Source: Pochonia chlamydosporia 170
Taxonomy: Eukaryota > Ascomycota > Sordariomycetes > Hypocreales > Clavicipitaceae
Direction: 5' to 3'
Assembly (NCBI RefSeq): GCF_001653235.2
Contig: NC_035793.1
Span: forward strand, 5,208,001-5,272,000
Length of the DNA: 64,000 bases
Under the pieces are notes generated by a model. That model searched no databases. It was not told the DNA's origin and was given only the letters and a program-made list of their open reading frames with translations. Both the position numbers and the translations under genes were made by a program. Positions 20,574 through 29,686 of the stretch are shown here, piece after piece. Within the stretch, counting starts at the first letter, position 1, and the number at the start of each line of letters is the position of its first letter.

Positions 20574-21380
20574 TGTTGCTGCTTTTGTGGTCTGGTCTGG
20601 TGCTTCTCAAATTGTGAGCGAGGGGATACTGGAGGCTGAGGTTCAGGACTCTCCAGTTCACAAAAGGTTGGAAGGGAAGTTGGCGACGTCTCGTAGACTG
20701 CGCTGTTGTTGTAAAACTCGTGGTCTCATTTTAGTTCCTGTATTTGAACCAACTTGTCCTGGTTGGCAATAGGGTTGGACTCGCCCGCACGATGACGTTC
20801 AGGTTCCTTGCACCTCCATGTCACATCTTGATCTGATCTGCGAGTGGCGCATGCCGCCGAAGACAGTGCAGGGGAGGGGATCATTGCATTGCATTGCATG
20901 GTACTGGTATGCCTCTCGTTTTGCAGCCCCTTGCTTGCGTCTCTCCTCCTTCTAGGAAGTAACAAGAGTTACGACCAGAGCGACAAGCTTGACAATACTT
21001 TGCAAAATAGCTATTTTCGCGGTACCTTTGCCGAGCTGGATTTGAAAGGCGTTATCAGGCATTTTTGAGTATCACAGTGGTTGACTTTAGTTGTACTGTA
21101 TGTATTTTAACACAAGTAGTAAGTCTGATATGTAAGAGAAAGAGTTCAAAGTGTGTAGACTCAAGAATCGCAATTGTTTGTGGTGTGGTGTTGATGGTGC
21201 ACGAATATGCATGAGAGTTGACACCAGACCAGACAACATTGAATTGACAAAACTCGTGCAGTGGCTAAGCACAAAGGAAGGAGCGACAGATGCGATGGCC
21301 CCCGTCTTTGACTGCATGTGCCTTTCGCAGGGAAAGTGAGATCGAGACGTGAACCGTCTTGGAGGCATCCAAAAGCAAAG
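20574..21380. other. Spacer, no gene seen
   Basis: Contains (ATTGC)n near 20884-20899 and CCAGACCAGA motifs at about 20590 (as TCTGGTCTGG) and 21225. No supported frame. Confidence 0.45.
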
Positions 21381-21427
21381 TACAGTCCCTGGTAAAGGGT
21401 ATTTGCCCATATCCAAGTATACACTCG
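21381..21427 (+). mobile_element. MITE-like element, copy 5 (left-end fragment)
   Basis: TACAGTCCCTGGTAAAGGGT, ATTTGCCCATATCC and AAGTATACAC match the left ~45 bp of copy 4. The homology then stops abruptly and no right end is found nearby, so this is a truncated copy. Confidence 0.7.
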
Positions 21428-21963
21428 AGAAGGAGAACAAGCCTCTCCTGCAGCCGGTAGATGACAATATTGAACCGATCAAATCAAAAGATTCGACTTC
21501 AACACGTTAATAGACCAGTAGAAAACACAGCTCATACTACTTGGATGTGACCAAATACGGTTCTAGCACAGATTGTCGTTGTCAGAGGCTCTGGTTCGAT
21601 GGGTTTAGTGAATTGCAGGGGATGGACGTGGCTTGACAGGGACTACAGCGATTGAAACGACAAAGGTGCGTTCAATGTTGAATGAATGTTAGTAGACAAC
21701 TGGTATCACCTTTGTTGATGTCAAAAATGACTTGAAATACTACTTACGTCTTATTTGGCCAAATTACTTCTGGTGTAAGTTGTTCTGCGACATGTTGCTG
21801 ACCAAATACAACAGTCGTCTGCACCAGCATGAGGAAATTCGACGCGGGGTAGACACAACATTGAATCCTTTGACTTGTCATCTCTTCTTCACTTTTGCAG
21901 TGATGAAAGTTCAAGTTGAGACACAAGTTGAGAAACAATCGAGTTAGCAACATTCGCATTGCG
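21428..21963. other. Spacer upstream of the first GNAT gene
   Basis: No supported coding region. Confidence 0.4.
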
Positions 21964-22744
21964 ATGGCTCCTGAAACCTTTTACTTTGGCCAACCGTGCC
22001 TAGAAAACGGCACCGTGATTCTCAAGCCTTTCGACGTAAGTGCTGTTTGAGCCAACATGCAAAGAAACCTCAATCGTCTAACCTAGCCTTTCCACGCGAC
22101 AGCCAAACATTCATGTATCGCAGTTTGTCCAGTCTATCAAGGACAATCCAGAGAGTTTCAATCTCACACAACTTCCCCCCTCAAAGACGGAGGATGAATT
22201 CGTCGACTTCTACAACACAACCTTTAAGAGGCCGAAAAACTGCCTCTACGCAATCTACTACAAGGAAACGTCGCCTGATGGACCCGAACCTCCAAGTACT
22301 TACGCTGGAACGATTGCACTGGCCGGTACTAGCAAACAGGACGCCGCCACAGAACTTGGCATACTCTTGTTCCCAAGTTTCCGGAAGAAGCATATTGCAA
22401 CGAATGCTGTCGGACTCATGTTGCTCTGGCTGCTTGATCCGCCTTCTGCTGGTGGACTGGGTTTCAGGCGCGTCGAGTGGCAAGCTAATGTTGAGAATTC
22501 GTCTTCTCGTAAACTTGCTCTCCGTCTGGGTTTTGAGCTCGAAGGCATCAAGAGGTGGGCTCGTGTCGTTACAGACTGTGAGGTGTCGGTGTCGGCGGAT
22601 GCACTTGCGGAGAGGAACGGTACTGTGAAGGAACTTCCTGGGAGGCATACGGCCATCTATTCGATTGTATGGGATGAATGGAGTGAGAAGCGTCCTGCTA
22701 TTGTGTCGCTGGTTGGAGAATTGAAGATGACATGCCAGTCATGA
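21964..22744 (+). CDS. GNAT-family N-acetyltransferase (first copy)
   Basis: Two exons, 21964-22035 and 22103-22744, separated by a 67-bp intron (GTAAGT...CGACAG); 237 aa. The protein has the RimJ/RimL-type GNAT layout: strand LPPSKTEDEFVDFYN region, YAGTIALAG core strand, acetyl-CoA loop region ELGILLFPSFRKKHIAT, then RRVEWQANVENSSSRKLALR and LGFELEGIKRW, the classic motif-B end. Substrate unknown; fungal relatives acetylate small amines or protein N-termini. A second GNAT of the same type lies at 28046-28750, so the two bracket a methyltransferase, a dioxygenase and a regulator. Confidence 0.85.
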
Positions 22745-23024
22745 CTGAGTTGACATCAGCCTTTTGTAGCGTTGGGATAGAATCATTTATGAGTAACACG
22801 ACAGTTACAAAGCTAACAAGCAAATACACCTGGAGGAGTTGCAATCAAAACTCCATGGTGCGCTACTCCATCTGGTTGAGATATTCCACACATTGGAGAC
22901 TTTAGTTACAAACCACCTTGAATGACGTCAGTCGATGTCCCGCCATGTCCATGTCAAGACGCCAGCCGCTTGTGCAGACATCCATGTATTCTCATCATCC
23001 AAATACCCAACAACATATCTAGCC

Positions 23025-23882
23025 ATGGGAGCAAAAGAGACTACTCAGTTTAAACTAGCGCAACGCATGTATACAAAACGCGCCAGTGACTATGACTCGT
23101 CCTGGCACGCCGAATACTCAAAGCGGTTTATAAAAGTAGCGAGCATCAAGCAAAATGATCACATCCTCGATCTTGCCTGCGGAACTGGCCTTGATGCTCT
23201 CGAAGCGGCCTCTCTAGTTGGCGACAACGGCCGCGTCATCTGTGTCGACGCCACTGAAAGTATGCTCGAAGCATTTCAGCAGAAGCTGCATCAAAACACC
23301 ACGCTGGCAAGACTCATAAAACTATTCCAGCATGATGTTACAGATCTGTCAACATGCAAAGAAATCGAAAGGGGTAGCTTCGACCTAATACTGTGCTCTA
23401 ATGCATTTGTTCTATTTGCTGGTGATGCTGCAAAGGTCGTACGGGATTGGAGTGAGTATCTCAAGGTTGGTGGACGGATGGTAATCGATATTCCACACCA
23501 GCTTAGCTTTCGACAAGGCAACCTACTGGAGACGGTATTCGATCGTTTAGGTATTCCTTTTCCTTCTAAGCGCCTCTGGGTCAAGTCGATCGACTCGTTC
23601 AAAGGGATACTTGAACACGAGGGTCTCGTTGTGGAACACATCGAGACGGTTGATGACGTGAGTGGAAAGGGACATGTGTTTGCAGACGGCACATCATTGC
23701 AGGCGGATGAGATGTTTGACTCGTCCATGAAGGTGATACCATCGCCGCAAGGAATGTCTCTAGAGGAGCTTGCGGCCAGAGCAAAGCCCTTGTTTAGAGA
23801 GGAGTGGGAGAAGGCTGCGGTGGATGGCAAGGTCGAGATCTACGATACGCTTTACATCTATGTGGCGGCCAAAAAGAAATAG
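23025..23882 (+). CDS. Class I SAM-dependent methyltransferase
   Basis: Single exon, 285 aa. Start MGAKETTQFKLAQRMYTKRA; helix YDSSWHAEYSKRF precedes motif I ILDLACGTGLDALEAA (SAM binding), motif II VICVDATESML with its acidic residue, and the FDLILCSNAFVLF strand (motif IV). A lid-like C-terminal half with DDVSGKGHVFADG follows. It resembles UbiE/Methyltransf_11-like enzymes of secondary metabolism. Substrate not predictable. The upstream in-frame ATG at 22935 is less likely because the conserved N-terminal helix begins at the 23025 start. Confidence 0.85.
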   Translation: MGAKETTQFKLAQRMYTKRASDYDSSWHAEYSKRFIKVASIKQNDHILDLACGTGLDALEAASLVGDNGRVICVDATESMLEAFQQKLHQNTTLARLIKLFQHDVTDLSTCKEIERGSFDLILCSNAFVLFAGDAAKVVRDWSEYLKVGGRMVIDIPHQLSFRQGNLLETVFDRLGIPFPSKRLWVKSIDSFKGILEHEGLVVEHIETVDDVSGKGHVFADGTSLQADEMFDSSMKVIPSPQGMSLEELAARAKPLFREEWEKAAVDGKVEIYDTLYIYVAAKKK

Positions 23883-24127
23883 CTTGCATTGAGAGGCAAA
23901 GCGGTAGATTTCTTTTAATTGAGCGTACAAATGGTCAAGAGCGGTGTTAACGACTAGCTATCTAGTCCCTTGATGTGACTAGACGTCAAGAGCTGTTGAA
24001 GATACCAGTATCTGGCGGATGGAGAAAAGAAATAGTTGGATTCGTTGAATCTATTTGCCAATGGGAAAGCAAACCGGGTCATAAATATACCTAGAAGAAG
24101 CAGTTTGGCAACCTACTAAATCCCTAC

Positions 24128-25177
24128 CTAATTCTCCTGGTTAAAATCATAACTATTTCCAAATCCCCTATTCAAGTAACCTTCCAAGACCTTACCCCTC
24201 GCAACCCAATCCACTGGAACCTCCAGCCCCAGCTTTCCACTCTTCTCCAAGCCCTCCAACACTGGACGGACATCGTCCCCAAACTCCAACCGCATGGGGT
24301 TTCTATACCACGGTGCAAAGTGTATCATGGCAAGCATGATGCGTACATCATCCGAATAATTGGGCATTCCGGCGTGCCAGAGACGCAGGTCTCGAATCAC
24401 AATTGATCCTTTCTTGATGACCGGTTGAACAGGAGGACATGCTTTGGAGCGCTCAGACAACAGATGCTCCTGGATGCGACCGCTTGCCCGATGTCCATGG
24501 GCGCCTTCTTGCGCAGAAATATCGTTGTTGTGAGTTCCCAACCAAATCTCTGTAGATCCATTGCGAGGCTCCATGTCAATCAGGGGAACATTGACGACGA
24601 GAGCGAACGGATGAGAAGGGTGATCAAAGTCTGCGTCAGAGTGAACGGGCTGACGTTGGGGTGAAGAGCCTGGCATAGGTGGCATTGCCGCGTTGGCTGA
24701 GCAGAATGTCCATTTTGGTCGTGGGCCAAGAACACTCGTTGTTACTTGAGTTGCGATGGGGTCTATGGAAGTTAGGTGATGGTCATGATGATGAGATGAG
24801 GTTTAGACGTTGGGACACAGAGAGAGCTTACTGGTAAATATGGATGGCTGGAAGAATTCAGCTACAGGGGGCGCATCCTGCTGCAGATTGCCTTGGTTAT
24901 AATTGAATGGTCCGTCTTTTCCACGGGCCTGCAATACACGCGCGTCCTGAACCATTCGGTTGTTGAGGTGGTCGAGGTGGGCATGGGGAACAATGTCGTT
25001 TATGACAACAAGACCATCACGGTGGACGTGGCGGACGGCTTTTTCGAGGTTGCGTGCATCAAGAGCTGCATTTTGGATTTCTTTGGCTGAGGGCACGATT
25101 ATCATGGGTTTGGGCGTTGCAAGTGTTGCCATCGACCGGCGGAGGAGCCGCGATGATTGTTGGCGGATGACAAACAT
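24128..25177 (-). CDS. Phytanoyl-CoA dioxygenase (PhyH) family non-heme Fe(II)/2-oxoglutarate oxygenase
   Basis: Two exons on the minus strand, 24832-25177 and 24128-24762, split by a 69-bp intron (GTAAGC...CCATAG); 326 aa. Iron-binding triad: His156 and Asp158 in PVHSDADFDHP and distal His245 in RLWHAGMPNYSDD, with the 2-oxoglutarate arginine a few residues later (DDVRIML). PhyH enzymes hydroxylate, desaturate or cyclise small molecules; many fungal ones sit in terpenoid, alkaloid or peptide pathways. The N-terminus (MFVIRQQSSRLLRRSMATLA) is basic and could be a weak mitochondrial presequence, or translation may begin at Met16. It is convergent with the methyltransferase 245 bp away. Confidence 0.9.
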
Positions 25178-25528
25178 TGGGAGCGGTGGGGTAGTCAGGT
25201 GCGGTAATTGTCAGTCGACTCTGTTTTATTGTTTAATCAAGTACAAGAGTATGTGACTGGTATCTTGGAGGAGGCCATCATCTTCTTATACTTGGTTTGA
25301 GTTGTCGACTTGGTCGGCTGATTGAAGTGGTGTTGCCACGAAACCCGAGCTCGGAATTCCCAGTCATGGTGCGGAGGCACCAGTTGCGACCATCCGTAGT
25401 GGCGCTTTTGGACCTGGGGTAGCCAGTGACGATACATATGTACGTTGTATTCGGTAAGAAGACATGATCTCCCGAATGCGAGTATATGCACCATATGAAT
25501 CCTACGTCCCAAGGCCAAGTAACAAGGC
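25178..25528. other. Promoter region of the dioxygenase / 3' region of the regulator
   Basis: No gene seen. It separates the minus-strand PhyH start from the minus-strand regulator stop. Confidence 0.5.
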
Positions 25529-27330
25529 TCAACCCCAGGACCGTTTCAAGTCTTGAATCAACCGGTCAATGGGCCAGCCAATAACCTTTTTACAAGCGGT
25601 CAAGTTTCGCACAAGCTCATCGCGGGAATCTTCTCGCCGCAGATACTTGGCGCCTTTGCCAAATTAGCTAGACATTTTAGGCTTCTACGATATAGACTTA
25701 CAGTAGGATATGGGACCAAAAGCATTGACTAGTACGGATGGGATTTTTGTCGTGAACGCAATACCACAAATCTCGGATGCATAACAGTCTAGAACATCGA
25801 CTTGGTTTAACCCTGCTGAGGGCACCGATTCCCCAACCTCGTTGCCTCTGCCTGGTATGTGGAGGAGAGGAAGCTGCGCTGGCGAAGCAGTGACTGCGAG
25901 GATACTTGACACTGTTAAGAAGTAGTGCATTGCTGATGCTAAAGGACATCGTCAGTGATGCATATAACACGGCTGATGTATTTGGACATGTTCATACCAT
26001 GTGAGTCGTGTAGAAACCACACTCTGGGAAATGGTTCTGGATTGCTTTCTGCGTGTGTTGATCGTGAGAATGGTTTCTGAGGAGCTGGAAGTTGTTGATA
26101 CCAGAGTTTGGTTGCGTCTTGTGTCGAAAGCCACTCCTCTTTGGATATCTCACGCCCAAAGGAAGCATTGATTAGCTTGCCTAGGATAACAGACATCGAG
26201 TTTAGTCTCTCTTGCGTTGCTAACATCCTTTCAATGTCAAATGACGACAGATCGATCTTCAATGAGCACCCTTGAAACAAACTAAAGGTAATGTCCTCGC
26301 GGAGATAATTCCAAAATCCAGCGGCCACCAGACTCTCTGGGTTATTCTGTAACAGCGACACTTCTCTAGACGCAAATGAATATGCGCCCTGCAAGTGCCT
26401 GTTGGGATCAACGTCCTCTATGATCTAGTCGTTAGCTTACCGGGACACTTGAAAGCAATTTGAAGAGCGACTTGCCATCCAGAATCTCGTACGAACGGAG
26501 TAGACACGCCGCAGCCAGGGCAACACCATTGTCCAAAAGAACACTATTATCATCTAGACTAATCAACTGCCGTATGCAACTCCCATGATAGGCCTCGGCT
26601 GTTCTACGCGCCGTCTTTGCTGTCGTCTGGCTCACATGCATAGCCGACAGCGCGACCAATGCGCTAAACAGCAGTGATTCATCGAGCGCAAGTTCAGCAA
26701 TGGTAGTTGCGAAACGGCGCCGCGAATCGCCCAGGTCGTACCATGCCGCGAGCTCAGAGACATAGTGGTGGACATGCCATGCAATGGCCGCATCTTTGAC
26801 TGCCTCTCGCGGGGAAAGTGAGACACATGGTTCGGATGAGTGAGCTGCAAGGAACACTGCAGTTAGCTTGAGTTGAGACTGGGTTTGACTGAATGGAGAG
26901 AGTCGGCAGCGTGTTGAGTCCTTACCAGCATCGTGTCCCTTGCGGCGGTGCTTCGTTTTGGATGACGTCCGGGGATCGGTTGAGGAGAGTGAAGATCGAC
27001 CGAAGCGGCCACAATATCTCCCTGCTTTGCTGCATGGCCCACAGATGGGTCGGCCCTCGTCACCTGTAGTTTTGCGGCATTAGTCGAGATCGAATGGAGA
27101 TGTTGGTACATGGCAAGTAGGTTTGCGTCGCACACTTTACTTTGCGTTTGCGACATGTGTCACTGTGAGGCGTCAGTTTACATCAGATCAGATCAGATCC
27201 CGCAATTCGAAACTTGTTCCGTACCATGCTAGTAACTGTTAGCTTTTCCATTCAAAACAGACGGGATACTGATTTTAGCACTAGAAGAAGCTACCTGCTG
27301 TATTGTACGCTCGGGGCATACTGTAGTCAT
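25529..27330 (-). CDS. Zn2Cys6 fungal-specific transcription factor
   Basis: Proposed exons (minus): 27295-27330, 27225-27235, 27134-27162, 26476-27063, 25998-26417, 25702-25938, 25529-25653; 481 aa. The zinc cluster is split by introns: C-DTCRKRKVKC, then DEGRPICGPCSKAGRYC after a 70-bp intron. The downstream Fungal_trans_2-type domain includes LRSYEILDEDVDPNRHLQGA, WFLHDSHASAMHYFLTVS, CGIAFTTKMP-like text and the end IGWPIDRLIQDLKRSWG. Intron 26418-26475 uses a GC donor (G|GCAAGT) and a CATAG acceptor; the nearby GTAAGC would leave only 23 bp, so GC-AG is preferred. The first two exons, including an 11-nt micro-exon, are tentative: they supply the TG of the first zinc cysteine. Likely regulates neighbouring metabolic genes (inference). 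Confidence 0.82.
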
Positions 27331-28045
27331 TCGGATGAATGAAGCAATGTTTTGGCTTTTAGGTCAAGTTGACTTCAGGTTGACTTCATGTTGGCCCCAC
27401 ATTAAATTGCTGTGCATGTCTGGTGCAGCGAAACTGAGCAAACAGAGCAATTCGTCAGTTTCCCCAATTGACTTTTTTTTCGTCACAACAACCACAAAGC
27501 AGCCAACAATGTATTGCACCATTAAAGTTTACTCTCTATTTGTCACTCATCACGGTTTGTCTGTTTTCCCTCTAACTCTGTTACCCCACAATATCCAACC
27601 CCGGATCAGATTGAACAATAACCTTTCACATCCGCAAACGGCCGCACGCCCCCATCACTGGAGATTGAAAGATGTCACCATTTCCGACAAGCTAGCTAAC
27701 GGAATTAACAACCTTTGATCAAGTCCGCATCTTGCATGTTGCCGAGTTTCCGGGTGGCCCAATGGCGCAATCGTGTTTGACCCCAAGACAGGTTTCTCGG
27801 TTCCCTACCTACGCCGAGGCGGTCTCATGCTTTGGCACAGAAGGACTAAACTACCCGTCGCCTGAAGTCTTGCATGCAATACTCAGTTATATTTAATTGG
27901 CTGCCTGAGAGAAACACACGCTGATCGAGCCGTATTTGGTATCAGAAGACATGATAAGTACTTCCTTTAATACCGAATTTTGTCTAGGACAAACAGGCAA
28001 CCCCCTACTATAGACAAAGTACACCTCACAGCATCATAAACCTCG
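27331..28045. other. Spacer between the regulator and the second GNAT gene
   Basis: Presumed promoter of the regulator. No supported coding region. Confidence 0.45.
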
Positions 28046-28750
28046 TCACGCAACGTCCCTGCACTCCTTCAATCCCTTCTTCTGCCTCCCAGCCTCATCA
28101 AAGTTGTCATCTGCCAGCCACCTCTCAAACCCCGTCTTCACGCCATCCCACTCCTCGTCTGTGATACTGAACCATGCCGTGTCTCTCTGTCGTCCTTTAA
28201 TCACCATGTGCTTCCTGAACACGCCCTCAAACTTGAACCCCAACCTCTCTGCAGCCTTTAAACTCGCCTTGTTCAAGTTGTTTGCTTTCCACTCCACTCT
28301 CAGGTAGCCCAGATCCTCAAAGGCGTGCTTGATGAGCAAATAGAATGCCTCGGTAGCACTCCTGGTTTGCTGCAGGGCCGCACTCAGAATGACACTGCCA
28401 ATCTCCAGCCGTCTGTGCAAAGGCACAATGGCGAGATAACACATCATGCCAACAGGTTCCGAGGCCGGGTCAGACGCGGGACCTGAGAGGACTGTGTAAT
28501 AGAGTCTGTCCGACAAGTTGTCCTGGCTCCATAGGGCGATGTCTCTCTCACAGTCAGACAGTGTAGGAAACCCACTGGTGAGCATATAGGTCCATCGGGG
28601 GAAATTCTCTGGTCCACCGAGGTGTTTGAACAGGCTTGCCGCGTGCGACGGTTCAAGAGGAACGAGCGACGTGGTGTGACCGAGCAGTGGTTTGTGTGGT
28701 GGTTGCTTTGCCTCGCGGGGAGATACTTTTGGTCCTACTGGCAGTGACAT
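28046..28750 (-). CDS. GNAT-family N-acetyltransferase (second copy)
   Basis: Single exon, 234 aa from the ATG at 28750 (the frame is open upstream but has no ATG). Begins MSLPVGPKVSPREAKQPPHK. It has the RimJ/RimL architecture: LLGHTTSLVPLEPSHAASLF, the EIGSVILSAALQQTRSATEA acetyl-CoA loop region, LGYLRVEWKANNLNKASLKA and ERLGFKFEGVFRKHM, then ITDEEW. Family members with the EIGSVILS...TRSATEA text are uncharacterised fungal acetyltransferases. The 5' leader contains a (CTGT)n repeat at 28759-28775. It shares fold and motif order with the GNAT at 21964, but the two sequences differ clearly, so this is not a recent duplication. Confidence 0.85.
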   Translation of the reverse strand: MSLPVGPKVSPREAKQPPHKPLLGHTTSLVPLEPSHAASLFKHLGGPENFPRWTYMLTSGFPTLSDCERDIALWSQDNLSDRLYYTVLSGPASDPASEPVGMMCYLAIVPLHRRLEIGSVILSAALQQTRSATEAFYLLIKHAFEDLGYLRVEWKANNLNKASLKAAERLGFKFEGVFRKHMVIKGRQRDTAWFSITDEEWDGVKTGFERWLADDNFDEAGRQKKGLKECRDVA

Positions 28751-29686
28751 ATTCTGCCGTCTGTCTGTCTGTCTTCCTGTCTCTCTGAGTTTTGTACCGG
28801 TATTCAATGTGGTAAATCAAGTCTCAAATATTCCAATTGGCGGTTCTCAATTGAGAGGTTGACTGTGTGGTGCCTCCCGTGACTGTTTGTGTCTGGTGTT
28901 TTATCCTTTGGTCATTGGCCGTGATCGGGAGCCGTAGGGCGCAAATTGTCATCAAACGACTCACATGCAGTGTACTGTGCTGGAATTGACGAACCAAGTT
29001 GGCCAGACCTGGGCTGTGACCCACCAGGATCAGTTCCAGATGTCGACATCCAAACCACCAGACAACTGCAAATGCATCACACCCTCCGGCTGCGACACAG
29101 TCATGCTTCCCAACAACTCACCACTGATTTACAGTATCCAGCTCCGATATTATAATAAAAAATGTTTGAAATTCTAGTTCAATGCCAATTCTATGATAAT
29201 TGCTACAAGCCACCGCAGTGGCACATGCTTTCGCCGTATATCCTTTCCGCATTACCTAAGTACCAATACTCTCACACCATCAACTACTCATGTATCCTCT
29301 CCCCCCCCGTTCATCCATGTTCCAATTTGTGCGGAATCAACAATGCAGTAAATAAGTCCCATGACGCCGAATCCAAATCAATACAAGCAATCACCAAACT
29401 TGCGCCAGTCGAATCATCTGGACGTTGTCACGTAGTTCGTGCCTAGTTCCGCCAACGAAGCCCCTGCAACGGCCTTTGGCATAATAAATATTCATTGCAG
29501 GTGGCGGTGTTCTCCTCCTCGTCATCAACCATGAATGTGTATTCGTGTAAAATGAGTCGTTTGCCTTGTAGGGACCAATCAGGCAGCGCGCAGTGAGGGA
29601 ACTGTGAGCTCCCTCCAGGACAGTCGCATGCCTGCATTGCCAGCCGGTCCTAGTGCTGCGGCACCGACCGTAATCAGCCCCTTTGG
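28751..29686. other. Spacer downstream of the GT2 gene
   Basis: No confident gene. A 64-codon minus-strand frame at 29443-29637, 50 bp after the GT2 stop, has protein-like composition (EYTFMVDDEEENTATCNEYL) but no recognised domain or splice context. Confidence 0.4.

Noticed and set aside
22181..22648. 155-codon minus-strand frame
   Set aside because: Antisense to the first GNAT gene, whose spliced protein has clear motifs.
27335..27718. 127-codon plus-strand frame upstream of the regulator
   Set aside because: No domain and it overlaps the likely regulator promoter and first exon region.
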